Below, piece after piece: positions 46,240 to 56,501 of a stretch of 64,000 nt of DNA (the first letter of the stretch is position 1; each line of letters starts with the position of its first letter). The translations under genes and the position numbers were made by a program. Source of the stretch: Alphaproteobacteria bacterium (GTDB lineage Bacteria; Pseudomonadota; Alphaproteobacteria; Rhizobiales; Rhizobiaceae); NCBI GenBank assembly GCA_024280375.1, contig JAJRQF010000050.1:1-64000 (forward strand), given 5' to 3'. A model generated the notes under the pieces. The model ran no database searches and was not told the DNA's origin. It was given only the letters and a program-made list of their open reading frames with translations.

Positions 46240-47313
46240 ATGAAAATACTTGGCATTGAAACCAGCTGTGATGAAACTGCCGCTGCCGTGGTGTTGCGCG
46301 ATAATGATGGCCGGGGTGAAATTCTTTCCAATATCGTATTAAGCCAGATAGAAGAACACGCGGCTTTTGGCGGCGTGGTGCCTGAAATTGCCGCTCGCGC
46401 GCATTTGCTGGCGCTGGACAATGTGGTGCAGGCGGCCCTTGACGATTCAATTACCGCCCTCGACGATATAGATGCAATTGCGGTGACCGCCGGCCCCGGG
46501 TTGATTGGCGGCGTTATGGTGGGATTGATGACGGCGAAAGCGCTTTCAGCCACGACCGGAAAACCACTGATTGCGATTAATCATCTGGAAGGCCACGCGC
46601 TGACCCCCCGGCTGACCGATCAGGTGGAATTTCCCTATCTTTTGCTGCTGGTTTCCGGTGGGCATACGCAATTGCTGGAAGTGCGCGGGCTTGGCGATTA
46701 CAAGCGCCTTGCAACAACCATAGATGACGCTCTGGGCGAAGCTTTTGACAAAACGGCGAAACTGCTCTCTCTGCCCTATCCCGGTGGACCATCGGTGGAA
46801 AAAGCCGCACAGGCGGGTGATGAAACACGCTTTCAATTTCCACGCCCGCTGAAGGGCCAGGACAGGCTGGACTTCTCATTTTCAGGATTGAAAACCGCCG
46901 TGCGGCAGGAAGCAACCAAGCTACAACCGCTAAGCGACAAGGATATCGCCGACATATGCGCGTCTTTCCAAAAGGCTGTTTGCGATGTTTTACAGGACCG
47001 TATTGAGCGGATCATGCGAGCTGAAAATAATGGTCCGGCTGCGATCAAATCTCTTGTGGTTGCAGGCGGGGTTGCGGCCAATCAACAAATACGCACAGTT
47101 TTGCAAAGTTGCGCCAAGGAGGGTGGGTGGGATTTCTTTGCCCCGCCCCTTGCGCTTTGCACCGATAATGCGGCGATGATCGCCTGGGCGGGGGCTGAAC
47201 ATTTCAGCCGGGGCCACACGGATGGGCTTGATGTGGCGGCGCGCCCACGCTGGCCGCTGGATGAAACATCACCGGCGCAGGTTGGTTTTGGCAAACGCGG
47301 GACAAAAGTATGA
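46240..47313 (+). CDS. tsaD: tRNA N6-threonylcarbamoyladenosine transferase TsaD
   Basis: Transfers the threonylcarbamoyl group to A37 of tRNA with TsaB and TsaE. The 357-residue protein starts [15 protein letters not shown], contains the iron-binding HLEGH histidines in [13 protein letters not shown] and [16 protein letters not shown], and the late nucleotide-fold motif [13 protein letters not shown]. The stop overlaps gpsA by ATGA. TsaB is encoded at 8.2 kb. Confidence 0.97.
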   Translation: MKILGIETSCDETAAAVVLRDNDGRGEILSNIVLSQIEEHAAFGGVVPEIAARAHLLALDNVVQAALDDSITALDDIDAIAVTAGPGLIGGVMVGLMTAKALSATTGKPLIAINHLEGHALTPRLTDQVEFPYLLLLVSGGHTQLLEVRGLGDYKRLATTIDDALGEAFDKTAKLLSLPYPGGPSVEKAAQAGDETRFQFPRPLKGQDRLDFSFSGLKTAVRQEATKLQPLSDKDIADICASFQKAVCDVLQDRIERIMRAENNGPAAIKSLVVAGGVAANQQIRTVLQSCAKEGGWDFFAPPLALCTDNAAMIAWAGAEHFSRGHTDGLDVAARPRWPLDETSPAQVGFGKRGTKV

Positions 47314-48299
47314 GCAGGCGCAAGCTCAAAATAGCCGTCATTGGCGGTGGTGCTTTTGGTACAGCCCTTGCTTGCGTTGCAGCACGGGCCGGGCATGAAT
47401 GTCTGATTTATCTGCGTGATGTACAGGTGGCTCACGCCATAAATTCCGACCACCAAAACCCAATAAGATTGCCGGGAATTAATTTGCCCAAAAGCATTAC
47501 AGCCACAATTGATGCGGAACAATTGCAGAGCAGGGAAATCATTCTCTTTGCCGTACCCGCACAGCAATTACGCCCGACGCTTGGAGAGTTGGCACCGCAT
47601 TTAAAACAGGCCTCCCATGTCATCGCCTGCGCCAAGGGGCTTGAACACGCCAGCGGCCTCTATCAGCACCAGATATTGTCGAAATATTTTCCACAGGAGA
47701 TAATTCTAGCGCTTTCCGGCCCAAGTTTCGCGATCGACATCGCCCGCGAACTGCCGACGGCGCTGACCATCGCTGCCGACAACATCGAGAACGCTGACAG
47801 GATAGCGAAACTCCTTTCAACCCCTTCATTCCGGCTTTATTCGTCCGATGATCTTATCGGGGTGGAAACCGGCGGCGCCTTAAAAAATGTGCTGGCAATT
47901 GCGGTTGGCATCGTGCGTGGTATGGAGCTTGGGGCCAGTGCGGAGGCGGCATTATTTGCCCGTGGATTTGCTGAATTACAACGACTTGGAATGGGTATGG
48001 GTGCCAGGCCACACACCCTTTCCGGCCTTTCTGGTCTGGGGGATCTGGTTTTAACCTGCTCCAGCCCGCAATCGCGCAATTTCGCCTATGGCGTTGCATT
48101 GGGAAAATCAGCATCGCTTGAGAAGCTGCCGCTTGCCGAAGGTATTTATACGGCAGGAATTGCGGCCAATTTGGCAAAAAAACTTGAAATTGATGCCCCT
48201 ATTATTTCAGCAGTTGCTTCAATTCTGGATGAAACAGTAACCCCCAAACAGGCCATGGCACAGCTGCTTGCGCGACCGCTTCGCAATGAAAGCAGTTGA
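47310..48299 (+). CDS. gpsA: Glycerol-3-phosphate dehydrogenase [NAD(P)+]
   Basis: Supplies sn-glycerol 3-phosphate for phospholipid synthesis by reducing dihydroxyacetone phosphate. The 329-residue protein has the NAD(P) motif [13 protein letters not shown], the [11 protein letters not shown] motif, a catalytic lysine in [13 protein letters not shown] and the [17 protein letters not shown] signature. It is coupled to tsaD and followed by the YciI gene after 47 bases. Confidence 0.96.
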   Translation: MSRRKLKIAVIGGGAFGTALACVAARAGHECLIYLRDVQVAHAINSDHQNPIRLPGINLPKSITATIDAEQLQSREIILFAVPAQQLRPTLGELAPHLKQASHVIACAKGLEHASGLYQHQILSKYFPQEIILALSGPSFAIDIARELPTALTIAADNIENADRIAKLLSTPSFRLYSSDDLIGVETGGALKNVLAIAVGIVRGMELGASAEAALFARGFAELQRLGMGMGARPHTLSGLSGLGDLVLTCSSPQSRNFAYGVALGKSASLEKLPLAEGIYTAGIAANLAKKLEIDAPIISAVASILDETVTPKQAMAQLLARPLRNESS

Positions 48300-48346
48300 C
48301 CGAAAACATTCAGCCGCTAATTTGCAGAAATAAGGGAGAATGATTG

Positions 48347-48649
48347 ATGATATTTGCCATAATATGCACTGATAAAGCAGGCGCATTGGAAACCAGAAAA
48401 GCCAACCGTGCCGATCACCTGGAATATCTGGGAAGCATTAAAGACGCGCTCAAGGGAGCTGGACCGTTTTTAGACGGCGACGGCAAACCGAATGGCAGTA
48501 TGGTGATTGTTGATATGGAAAATATCGCGCGCGCAGAAGAGTTTGCCAAGGGCGACCCTTACGCCAAGGCTGGCTTGTTTGAAAATGTCGAAATCAAGCC
48601 CTGGAACTGGCTGCTTGCCAACCCTTACACAAATGGAAATGCATCATGA
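48347..48649 (+). CDS. YciI-family protein
   Basis: A 100-residue ferredoxin-like (dimeric alpha-beta barrel) protein. MIFAIICTDKAGALETRKANRADHLEYLG is followed by the conserved HLEYL and DGDGKPNGSMVIVDM, ARAEEFAKGDPYAKAGLFENVEIKPW, the YciI signature. A TTG-ATG pair makes two starts possible; ATG 48347 is well spaced from AGGGAG. The catalytic role of the family is undefined. ATGA overlap with the next gene, as is usual in rhizobia (gpsA-YciI-EVE). Confidence 0.9.
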   Translation: MIFAIICTDKAGALETRKANRADHLEYLGSIKDALKGAGPFLDGDGKPNGSMVIVDMENIARAEEFAKGDPYAKAGLFENVEIKPWNWLLANPYTNGNAS

Positions 48650-49083
48650 ATTATTGGCTTTTTAAATCAGAACCCTTCAAATGGTCGTGGGAAATGCAAA
48701 AGGCAAAGGGCGAGGCTGGGGAAGAATGGGATGGTATTCGCAATTATCAGGCCCGCAATAATATGCGCACCATGAAAATTGGCGATCAGGGCTTTTTCTA
48801 TCACTCCAATGAAGGCCTGAATGTCGTCGGTATTATCGAGGTTTCGGCACTTAGTGCCCCGGATACCACCACCGATGACGAGCGATGGGATTGTGTTCAT
48901 ATTAAAGCTGTGGCTGATGTGCCAAACCCGGTGAGTCTGAAGGATGTGAAGGCCAACCCCAAGCTTGCCGAAATGCCGCTGGTAACTTCCATGCGACTTT
49001 CGGTTCAGCCGGTTTCAGAGGCGGACTGGAAAGAGGTTTGCCGCATGGGTGGGCTGGACCCGGTGACGTACAAACCAGTTTAA
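48646..49083 (+). CDS. EVE domain-containing protein (PUA-like)
   Basis: A 145-residue single-domain protein. MNYWLFKSEPFKWSWE, WDGIRNYQARNNMRTMKIGDQGFFYHS and VGIIEVS form the EVE fold, a PUA relative believed to bind modified bases in RNA or DNA. Length and residues are standard. Last gene of the tsaD-gpsA-YciI-EVE unit, convergent with the DUF1203 gene by 19 bases. Confidence 0.92.
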   Translation: MNYWLFKSEPFKWSWEMQKAKGEAGEEWDGIRNYQARNNMRTMKIGDQGFFYHSNEGLNVVGIIEVSALSAPDTTTDDERWDCVHIKAVADVPNPVSLKDVKANPKLAEMPLVTSMRLSVQPVSEADWKEVCRMGGLDPVTYKPV

Positions 49084-49102
49084 CAAGACGCTGTCATTAA
49101 AA

Positions 49103-49573
49103 TTATGACCGCTCAATGCGGGCCTGAAAGCAATTATTGCTGGCAGAGCGCACGTGAATGAACTTCACCTTGCTATCGCTGAATAAATCTTTCGCCTTAT
49201 GGGTGATCTGCTCGCTTGGCGTGATTGCCCCCGTGCCATAAACAATGCGTTCATTTTCATCGTAGCCGCGCAGCAGATAATGACTGCTGGTTTTCAGCAC
49301 CGCTGGAACTTCATCCTTATGGCTGGCATAGGGCGCGCATTCCCTGGCGTGGAGAAATATTGGACCCATTTCCGCATAGGGCTGAATTTCGCCAAAAGGC
49401 CGAAAAGCCAAAATCAACATCGCCGCACCCTCTTCGATGCTTTCCAGACAATGGCGACAGGGATTTCCAACCCCATCTGAAACAGCACACTCTGGCACCT
49501 GGCCGTTTGCATCCAAACCACCATTTTGCAGTTTGCGAACTTCTTTTGTAGCGAGACTTTTAAACGTAGTCAT
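49103..49573 (-). CDS. DUF1203 family protein
   Basis: A 156-residue protein, starting at ATG 49573 although the frame is open to 49606. CRHCLESIEEGAAMLILAFRPF, PYAEMGPIFLHARECAPY and ERIVYGTGAI follow the DUF1203 pattern. The family is widespread in proteobacteria without known function; the CxxC and HxxxC residues might bind a metal. Monocistronic. Confidence 0.85.
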   Translation of the reverse strand: MTTFKSLATKEVRKLQNGGLDANGQVPECAVSDGVGNPCRHCLESIEEGAAMLILAFRPFGEIQPYAEMGPIFLHARECAPYASHKDEVPAVLKTSSHYLLRGYDENERIVYGTGAITPSEQITHKAKDLFSDSKVKFIHVRSASNNCFQARIERS

Positions 49574-49730
49574 AATTGTACTCTTTCCATTATTGGCTAA
49601 CCACATCGGTGTAGTTTTTTAAGTAATGGAAAAAATATTTGAGGACCGCCACCCGATTCATGCCGATCTGTTTTGGTGGCTATAGGTAGCACTAGAGCGT
49701 GTCCGTTTTTGACGGAATCTCTCTATTTTC

Positions 49731-49812
49731 TTTCGCTCACGGCAATTTGGTGCTGCGCACCAGCCTTCGCGGGAGCGATGCTTAAGCATCGGGCCGCTCT
49801 TCGCAGCCTGAC
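49731..49812. repeat. Interspersed repeat, copy E
   Basis: Starts TTTCGCTCACGGC and proceeds through CAGCCTTCGCGGGAGC, TAAGCATCGGGCC to TTCGCAGCCTGAC, the same skeleton as the elements at 24241-24383 and 40236-40736 with a different internal hairpin (GGTGC/GCACC). It lies behind the cyclase gene, in a 264-base gap that otherwise holds nothing recognisable. Confidence 0.65.
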
Positions 49813-49837
49813 TGCTTCCATTTAAACATGACGCAGT

Positions 49838-51619
49838 CTAAAAGCCTGCCAAGGTTAGCTTTTCAACTAAATGGTCATTCCAACTGGGATCGACAAAGGG
49901 CAGCCATCGAATATCATCAAGGCTCAAATCTGGATTTTGCTGCTTTAATTCAACAACCTCTTTCCTGGCATCTTCCATAGCTTCAGCCTCAACCAAAGCA
50001 ATTATTCGTGCCAATCGGGCATACCAGTAGCCCGGACGAAGTTTTAAAGACTGATCGGAATATTCAATACACGCCTCGCGCTGGCCAATCATCATATGAG
50101 CAAAGGCAAGCTCTCCTAAACTATGGAAGCAAAACAAGTCATCCGGGTTCAACCGTATGGCAGTTTTTAACGGCGGAATGGCCAATTCGCCATTGCCAGA
50201 TAGAATATAAGTCGAACCAATGGATGCATGCGCGGTTGAAAGACTGGGGTTCAACCGAACGGCTTCATCCAAGGAAACCCTTGCCCGATCTGCTTTTCTT
50301 CGCATCAGCAAAGAAATACCGACCAGCATGTGCGGGCGCGCATCCATTCGATCTATATGCATTGCCAAACGCGCCAAACGCTCCATCTCAACCAGGTTGC
50401 CATCATCCTTGCGCGCGGCCCAGATATGCCAAAAATTCCACAAAGACATTTGCACCAATGCTTCAACAGAATTCGGCTCCTGTTCCAGCGCTTTAGCAAA
50501 CAGATCATAGGCTATGGACGCATCTTTGCCGGTAAGTTTGTTTTGATGCCACAAACCACGCTTGACCAAATCCCAGACGCCCAGATTTTCTGGAGATTTG
50601 GCATGGGCGCGGGATTGTTCCGCCATATCAATTTGAGTGCTGAGAGCGGAAATAATATTTTGAGCAATTTCATCCTGGAGTTCAAAAATATCCTTAAGTT
50701 GATATTGGTACGATTGGGACCAAACATTGATGCCTTTTTCTGCATTCACCAATTGAGCCGAAACACGCAATAATTCTCCATGCAGACGAACATTTCCCTC
50801 AAGCAGATAACGAGCACCAAGCGTTCGGCCAATCGTCATCTCGTCAACTGGTTTTCCATTAAACACAAAGCTGGAATTCTTTGAGATCACTGGAAACCAA
50901 CGCATTTTCGCAAGCCCAATGGCAATATCTTCAGATAGTCCTTCAGCGATATACTGGGAATCTTTGCTGCTTCCCTGATCTGAAAATGGCAACACCGCCA
51001 GAGCAGGCCGATTGGCAAAACCGGGGACAGAAGAAAGCTCGGCAGGAACCGACAGCAATCCGGCCAATGAATTGCCCATATCTTCGGTCTCATCCCCGAT
51101 CTGAATATGAAACAAATGAATTGGAATATTGATGTTCTTGAAATTCTGGTAGCCCGCATCAGTGAAATTCATATCGGTTCGATCACCAATATGGGAAAGA
51201 ACTGTGTGTGAGATCGCTACTCCGCCAGGTCGAGCACTTTCCTGTAGACGGGCTGCAATGTTCACATCATCACCAAACAGATCGCCATTTTCTATAATAA
51301 CATCGCCGATATTCAATCCGACCCGCAAAGTCATCCGTTGATCGGCATCCAGCAGCTTGTTTCCATCATGAATAGCTGACTGAAATTCAACCGCACTTCG
51401 AACCGCATCAATGGGGCTTGAAAACTCTGCCATTTGGCTATCACCAGCCACACCAAACATTCGACCACCATAGCTGGTGACCGACTTTTCCACCGTCTTG
51501 CGGTGCTTATTCAGTTGAATAAGTGTGTTTCCTTCATTTTCACCCATCAGGCGACTATAAGAAACCACATCAACAGACATTATTGTTACCAGTTGGCGTT
51601 TGAATTGCTGATTGGTCAT
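49838..51619 (-). CDS. Class III adenylate/guanylate cyclase with TolB-like and TPR regions
   Basis: A 593-residue cytoplasmic protein from ATG 51619 (a GTG at 51628 would add three residues). The cyclase domain (about 10-190) has the metal-binding start TIMSVDVVSYSRLM, FGVAGDSQMAEF and LRVGLNIGDVIIENGDLFGDDVNIAARLQ, with both catalytic aspartates retained. A TolB-amino-terminal-like segment (ALAVLPFSDQGSSKDSQYIAEGLSEDI, about 205-330) and TPR-like repeats (about 370-590) follow. Such three-part cyclases are numerous in rhizobia; the signal sensed is unknown. The T1SS operon is upstream with a 190-base gap. Confidence 0.9.
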   Translation of the reverse strand: MTNQQFKRQLVTIMSVDVVSYSRLMGENEGNTLIQLNKHRKTVEKSVTSYGGRMFGVAGDSQMAEFSSPIDAVRSAVEFQSAIHDGNKLLDADQRMTLRVGLNIGDVIIENGDLFGDDVNIAARLQESARPGGVAISHTVLSHIGDRTDMNFTDAGYQNFKNINIPIHLFHIQIGDETEDMGNSLAGLLSVPAELSSVPGFANRPALAVLPFSDQGSSKDSQYIAEGLSEDIAIGLAKMRWFPVISKNSSFVFNGKPVDEMTIGRTLGARYLLEGNVRLHGELLRVSAQLVNAEKGINVWSQSYQYQLKDIFELQDEIAQNIISALSTQIDMAEQSRAHAKSPENLGVWDLVKRGLWHQNKLTGKDASIAYDLFAKALEQEPNSVEALVQMSLWNFWHIWAARKDDGNLVEMERLARLAMHIDRMDARPHMLVGISLLMRRKADRARVSLDEAVRLNPSLSTAHASIGSTYILSGNGELAIPPLKTAIRLNPDDLFCFHSLGELAFAHMMIGQREACIEYSDQSLKLRPGYWYARLARIIALVEAEAMEDARKEVVELKQQNPDLSLDDIRWLPFVDPSWNDHLVEKLTLAGF

Positions 51620-51817
51620 TTTCCCCACTTCGGATCAACCGGACTTCCAAACCAGGGAGACCAGAATTTTCCTAATAGGAATTATAATGTCATAAATTGA
51701 TATACTAAAAAAGCGCCATCATCATTATTAACACCTGATAGTGCTATTGATCGCAGTCCATTCGATGATTGGCCTAAAACATTCAATTCTGGGTTGTCAG
51801 CGGTTGGCGGGTTGAGC

Positions 51818-53155
51818 CTAGTCCTCGCGAAATGCCCGGCTGAACGAATCGACTATAGGCCTGCTCACATATTCAAAAAATGTTCGATCACCCGTTTTGA
51901 TGTAAGTTTCCACTGGCATTCCTGGAAATATTTTACTGCGGTCAATCGAATCGGGAAGATTTTCTGCAATTTTCAATCTTGCAGTATAAAATGATTCCTG
52001 ACTGGCTGAATCAATCAACCGGTCGGCTGAAATATAAATTACAGTTGCTGGAACTTCTGGTGTCGTGCGTTGATTGAGCGCTGAAAATCTCAGACTTGCC
52101 GACTGTCCAATGGTGATAACATCGATATCAAGCGGCGACACCTTTGCTTCAACGATCAGTTCATTTGTCGTGGGCAGTAATTCAAGAATATCTTCGCCCG
52201 CCCGCACAACACTGCCACGGGTGTTTTTGTTTAATTTCACGATAATACCATCGGCGGGCGCACGAATAACAACACGGTCCAGCACGTTCACCGCGGCAAA
52301 ATATTGCTCGCGTGCATCGGCTTTCTCGCGGCGCAACTGATTGAGCGTTGTAACGGCTGTTTCAGCTTGTTGCGCGCGCAATTGTTCCTGCTGTTCCTTT
52401 GCCTCAATGATTGCGGTTCTGGCCCGGCCCAGTTCGGCGGTAAAACCACCAACACGGCCCATTAGTTCGGCTTCGTTGCGTTGCAGCAATGTAACCTGCG
52501 AACGCTGGGTAAGCCCGCGCTTGAGCAATTTTAGTTTTCGCTTCAAATCACTTTGAACCACATCCAACTGCTGAACCACCGCCGCCTTTTGTACTCTGTA
52601 GCCTTCAATCTGCTCGTTTAACGCAGCGATACGCTGGTCAAGAATGCTTTGTTCAGATTTATGCCGGGCAAGCCGTTTGGTAAATTCTCGTTGTTGTTCT
52701 GCCAAATCGCCCTGCAGGCTGACGCTTGTTGCCCGGTTAATCAAATCTGGTGGGAATGCAAATATTTTTTCGCCATCACGTTCCGCCCGCAAACGCGCGG
52801 TTCTTGCATCCAGTGCAAACAGCAATCTTGATAAGCGGTTGCGGGTTGCCTCGGGTGCGGTTTTATCAAGCCGCAGCAAGGCCTGACCCTGCACGACACG
52901 GTCTCCCTCGCGCACCAGAATTTCCTCAACGATACCACCTTCAAGATGCTGGATCGTCTGATTTTGCCCGGATGCCGCAATAACGCCAGGTGCAACAGCT
53001 GCTCCAGACAATGGGGCAAATGATGCCCAGAGAATAAATCCGCCAACAAAGACCAGCAATACTGCCAGGCCAAACTGGACCGGTGATTTGATGGTCGTGT
53101 TTACGCGGGCTGCCCAGTCATTATTCTTATCGGGAACTGCATCTGCAATGCTCAT
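51818..53155 (-). CDS. HlyD-family type I secretion periplasmic adaptor (PrsE-like)
   Basis: Membrane fusion protein connecting an inner-membrane ABC exporter to a TolC-like channel. The 445-residue protein has one N-terminal membrane helix (about 28-50), a biotinyl-lipoyl-like segment with [22 protein letters not shown], a long coiled coil (about 110-300) and the C-terminal [14 protein letters not shown]...[16 protein letters not shown] overlaps the stop of the ABC gene (TAATG). Similar to PrsE of rhizobia. Confidence 0.93.
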   Translation of the reverse strand: MSIADAVPDKNNDWAARVNTTIKSPVQFGLAVLLVFVGGFILWASFAPLSGAAVAPGVIAASGQNQTIQHLEGGIVEEILVREGDRVVQGQALLRLDKTAPEATRNRLSRLLFALDARTARLRAERDGEKIFAFPPDLINRATSVSLQGDLAEQQREFTKRLARHKSEQSILDQRIAALNEQIEGYRVQKAAVVQQLDVVQSDLKRKLKLLKRGLTQRSQVTLLQRNEAELMGRVGGFTAELGRARTAIIEAKEQQEQLRAQQAETAVTTLNQLRREKADAREQYFAAVNVLDRVVIRAPADGIIVKLNKNTRGSVVRAGEDILELLPTTNELIVEAKVSPLDIDVITIGQSASLRFSALNQRTTPEVPATVIYISADRLIDSASQESFYTARLKIAENLPDSIDRSKIFPGMPVETYIKTGDRTFFEYVSRPIVDSFSRAFRED

Positions 53156-54912
53156 TATTTCGCCCTCGCGCTCGATTGAGTGGATGGATTGGCGGGTCGC
53201 GGTGCTTCTGATCTTTGCATTGCTGCTCTCATTTCGGCAGCCTTTTGGCGAAGGGCACCAAGTTTGGTGGCAAATTCCTGACGGGTGCCAAAGAAATCCA
53301 CCGCGCCCGCATGCAGGCGCAAAACCTTATCGACACCGTTTAATATCTGCGGCCGCTGGGTTACCAGAATAACGGTCGCGCCATTTTTCTTGGCTTCCGC
53401 CAGGGCGCGCGCCAAAGCCGCATCGCCCTCTTCGTCAAGATTGGCGTTCGGTTCATCCAGTATCATCAGTTTTGGGTTGCCATAAAATGCCCGCGCCAGC
53501 GCTATTCGTTGACGTTGGCCGCCGGAAAGGGAAAACCCGCCGGGGCCCAACAAGGTGTCATATCCATTCGGCAGTTTTAATATCATTTCATGAACATTGG
53601 CTTTTTGTGCCGCGTCCAATACCAGTTTCGCATTACCTTTCAGTGAAAGCCTTGCAATATTTTGGGCAACGGTTCCTGGCAAAAGCTCAACCTCTTGCGA
53701 AAGGTAGCCTATTTCTTTGCCCAAATCTGCCATATCCCAATTGGCAAGCTCGGCTCCATCCAGCCGCACCGTGCCACCCTGAGGTTGTAATGCACCGACG
53801 AGGACCCGGGCAAGTGTAGATTTTCCGGCACCACTTGGGCCGACAATACCCAATGAATCGCCCGGCCTGAGTGAAAATGTTACCCGCTTTAGCTGAGCAT
53901 TATCGGGTGTTGAACCGGGTGCAATGACAATCAGCCCTTCGGCAAGAATTTTACCCTTGGCTTCCGGCATTTTCGTGCGTTCGGGCTTTTCTGGTGATTT
54001 CAACAATACCTCTTGTAATCGTTGCCATGCGGCCCAGGTGGAAACATATTGCCGCCACCCGCCAATTACCTGATCGATTGGCTGCAAGCCACGACCAGAA
54101 ATAATAGAGGCTGCAAAGATCATACCGGCCGACATTTCGCCCTGAAGCACCAAAAATGCCCCATAGCCTAATATTGCAATTTGCAATCCGGTGCGAAGGG
54201 TCCGCGATATGCCGGTGAAGATCGCTCCCTTTAATCCCGCCTGATCCTGCGCAATAAGTGCATCCGCATTGGCACGGCCCCAGATTGCTGTTCCATTCTC
54301 GACCATACCCATGGCGAACATGGTTTCAGAGTTTCTTGCATAGGACTGGGCCGCACCCATCGCTGCGGTTGATTTCTCAGCTGCAATTTTACCCATATTT
54401 GCACCGGTCGCCTGGTTCAAAACAGCAACGATTGCCAATACCACGGCACCACCAAGTGTGAGCCAAAACAGATGTGGGTGCAGAAAATATAAAATTCCAA
54501 TAAACAAAGGAGCAAAAGGCAAATCAAGCAATGCAAATATTGCGCGTGAGGAAACCAGTGTTCTAACCGTTGCCAGATCGCGCATCGGCTGAATATCGCC
54601 CTGCGTTGCCCGGCCCTGGCTAATGGTCGTCACAAGTGTTTTTGCGCCTAGAATAGCTTCCATTCGTGCGGCTGCGCGCGCTGCAATAATCATGCGCACA
54701 ACTTCCAAAAGCCCCAGAACAATTAAAGCAGTGGCCGCAATCATCGAAAGAAACGTCAATGTATCGACACTTCTGGAGGGCAAAATGCGATCATATATCT
54801 GCAGCATGTAAAGCGGCATGGTCAGCATTAACAGATTGATAACAAAGGAAAACCCAGCCAAAGCCCAAAGGATCTGGCGAAATTCAAGCTTTGCGCGCTT
54901 CAAAAGTTCCAT
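53155..54912 (-). CDS. Type I secretion ABC transporter, fused permease/ATPase (PrsD-like)
   Basis: A 585-residue exporter half-transporter with an N-terminal membrane domain (six helices, about 15-300) and an ATPase: Walker [15 protein letters not shown] near 360, ABC signature [15 protein letters not shown] and Walker [17 protein letters not shown]. It has no N-terminal C39 peptidase, as in PrtD/PrsD-type systems that secrete RTX or C-terminal-signal proteins. It is followed directly by the HlyD-type partner; no candidate RTX substrate lies in the window. Confidence 0.93.
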   Translation of the reverse strand: MELLKRAKLEFRQILWALAGFSFVINLLMLTMPLYMLQIYDRILPSRSVDTLTFLSMIAATALIVLGLLEVVRMIIAARAAARMEAILGAKTLVTTISQGRATQGDIQPMRDLATVRTLVSSRAIFALLDLPFAPLFIGILYFLHPHLFWLTLGGAVVLAIVAVLNQATGANMGKIAAEKSTAAMGAAQSYARNSETMFAMGMVENGTAIWGRANADALIAQDQAGLKGAIFTGISRTLRTGLQIAILGYGAFLVLQGEMSAGMIFAASIISGRGLQPIDQVIGGWRQYVSTWAAWQRLQEVLLKSPEKPERTKMPEAKGKILAEGLIVIAPGSTPDNAQLKRVTFSLRPGDSLGIVGPSGAGKSTLARVLVGALQPQGGTVRLDGAELANWDMADLGKEIGYLSQEVELLPGTVAQNIARLSLKGNAKLVLDAAQKANVHEMILKLPNGYDTLLGPGGFSLSGGQRQRIALARAFYGNPKLMILDEPNANLDEEGDAALARALAEAKKNGATVILVTQRPQILNGVDKVLRLHAGAVDFFGTRQEFATKLGALRQKAAEMRAAMQRSEAPRPANPSTQSSARAK

Positions 54913-55016
54913 TTTAATTTAATACCGCCCCAAAACTCGGAATCAGGAGATTCTCCCCCGCACAAATATCTGGAGGCATTTCATGCTTGTTGGCCTGAAA
55001 CCCGAAATATTCGTGC

Positions 55017-55123
55017 CTAAAGCATATCGCATTCAACCGTCCTCATCCGATATGCTTTATCTCTTTGTTGTCACATGTCTTTATTCCCAAAACCGGTTCC
55101 CACTTTTAGGAGACAAGCTTTAG
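55017..55123. repeat. Dispersed palindromic element, copy 2 (inverted)
   Basis: A 107-base element running CTAAAGCATATCGCATTCAA to ACAAGCTTTAG with CCCAAAACCGGTTCCCACTT in the middle. Its reverse complement matches 34847-34955 over the whole length with a handful of changes. It lies in the 297-base gap upstream of the type I exporter genes, which otherwise contains only AT-rich sequence. Confidence 0.85.
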
Positions 55124-55209
55124 TTGACGGCACTATAGTTCAAATGAATTTACAGATGGTTGATCGGACTGATTTTTTGATAAATTGGCAATTGGCCTTA
55201 ATATTTACT

Positions 55210-56373
55210 TTATCGAATGCATTCAGCCATTCTGGCAGCGGCGGTTTTTACCTGTTCAATGTCACGCAGGAAACAGGCGCGCAGATAGCCATCCCCCCCA
55301 AGACCAAATGCCTCGCCCGGGGCAAGCCCCACATTGGCCTCATCGACCAGCCGCTTGGCAAGTTTCACCGCATCCTTTTCTCCTTCGACGGAGAAAAACA
55401 AATAAAGCGCACCTTGAGGGACCGCAAAGCGCACCTTACCAGTTGATCGCAATGCTTCCATCAAAATATCGCGGCTTTGGCGGGCTTTCTCGCGTTCTTC
55501 AAGGAAAAAACTCTCCCCCTGCTCCAGTGCAGCAGTCGCACCGCGCTGCATGAAACCGGCAACACCAGATGTTGAATATTGAATGAGATTTTCAATTATC
55601 TGCCCCAATTCGGGCGGTGCTGAAATCCAGCCCATTCGCCAACCGGTCATTGCCCAGTTCTTGGAAAATGTGTTGACGTATAAAATACGGTCATCTTCTT
55701 CGGCAATATCATAAAACGACGGCGCCCGGTCCCCATTATAAACATAACGGCCATAGACCTCATCGGCGATAATCCAAAGACCATGTTTGCGGGCGAGATC
55801 CAGTATTTCCCGCAATTGATCAAGATCGGCCATCCAGCCGGTTGGATTTCCCGGAGAGTTTATAAACAATGCTTTGGTTTTTCCGGTTATGCTTGAAGCA
55901 AGCTTTTGCAAATCAAGTGACCAGCCATTTTCGGAAAAATCCATTTCTGCAGCCACTGGCTTTGCACCCATTATACCAAGCGCTGAGGTAATATTAGGCC
56001 AGACCGGGGTCGGAACAATAACTTCATCTCCAGCACCGGCAATGGCCTGAATGGCCAGTTGAATTGCCTGCATGCCAGAACCGGTTATAAAAAACCGCTC
56101 TGATGTCATGGCTTTCCCATAGACCCGCTCGTGGTAGTCGGCCAGGGCTTGCCGAAGCTTTGGAACACCACGCTGCCAAGTGTAAAACGTATCACCTGCC
56201 TCAAGGCCTTCGGTTGCAGCCTTATGGATAAATGCAGGTGTCGGAAGATCACCCTCTCCGGTCCATAGGGGGATAAGCCCCTCCCGGTCGCGGCCGTAAT
56301 TAAATACGGCCACAATGCCGCTCTCGGGTGATTCCACTGCTTCAGGCCGCAGGGATTTCAACAGGTGATCCAA
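55210..56373 (-). CDS. Class I/II PLP aminotransferase
   Basis: A 387-residue fold-type I aminotransferase. The N-terminal GEGDLPTPAFIHKAATEGLEAGDTFYTWQRGVPKLRQAL, the conserved NSPGNPTGWM, the aspartate in IIADEVYGRYVY and the PLP lysine in NTFSKNWAMTGWRMGW are complete. Ends with LRACFLRDIEQVKTA, the arginine that binds the substrate carboxylate. The substrate is not obvious; aspartate and aromatic aminotransferases are the nearest type. Monocistronic. Confidence 0.92.
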   Translation of the reverse strand: MDHLLKSLRPEAVESPESGIVAVFNYGRDREGLIPLWTGEGDLPTPAFIHKAATEGLEAGDTFYTWQRGVPKLRQALADYHERVYGKAMTSERFFITGSGMQAIQLAIQAIAGAGDEVIVPTPVWPNITSALGIMGAKPVAAEMDFSENGWSLDLQKLASSITGKTKALFINSPGNPTGWMADLDQLREILDLARKHGLWIIADEVYGRYVYNGDRAPSFYDIAEEDDRILYVNTFSKNWAMTGWRMGWISAPPELGQIIENLIQYSTSGVAGFMQRGATAALEQGESFFLEEREKARQSRDILMEALRSTGKVRFAVPQGALYLFFSVEGEKDAVKLAKRLVDEANVGLAPGEAFGLGGDGYLRACFLRDIEQVKTAAARMAECIR

Positions 56374-56445
56374 CGTAATTTCCTTTGGGAGAATGCTGTA
56401 AGTTATCTTCCAAACATGATCACTGATTTTGTTTTAAAATGCACG

Positions 56446-56475
56446 CAAAAAAACCCCGGTGCTAAACACCGGGGC
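56446..56475 (-). terminator. Intrinsic terminator after mscL
   Basis: On the - strand CCCCGGTGTTTAGCACCGGGG forms a compact hairpin followed by TTTTTTT. It lies 27 bases past the mscL stop and ahead of the aminotransferase gene. Confidence 0.9.
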
Positions 56476-56501
56476 CAATTATTTTTCGACGCATGTGATC
56501 T

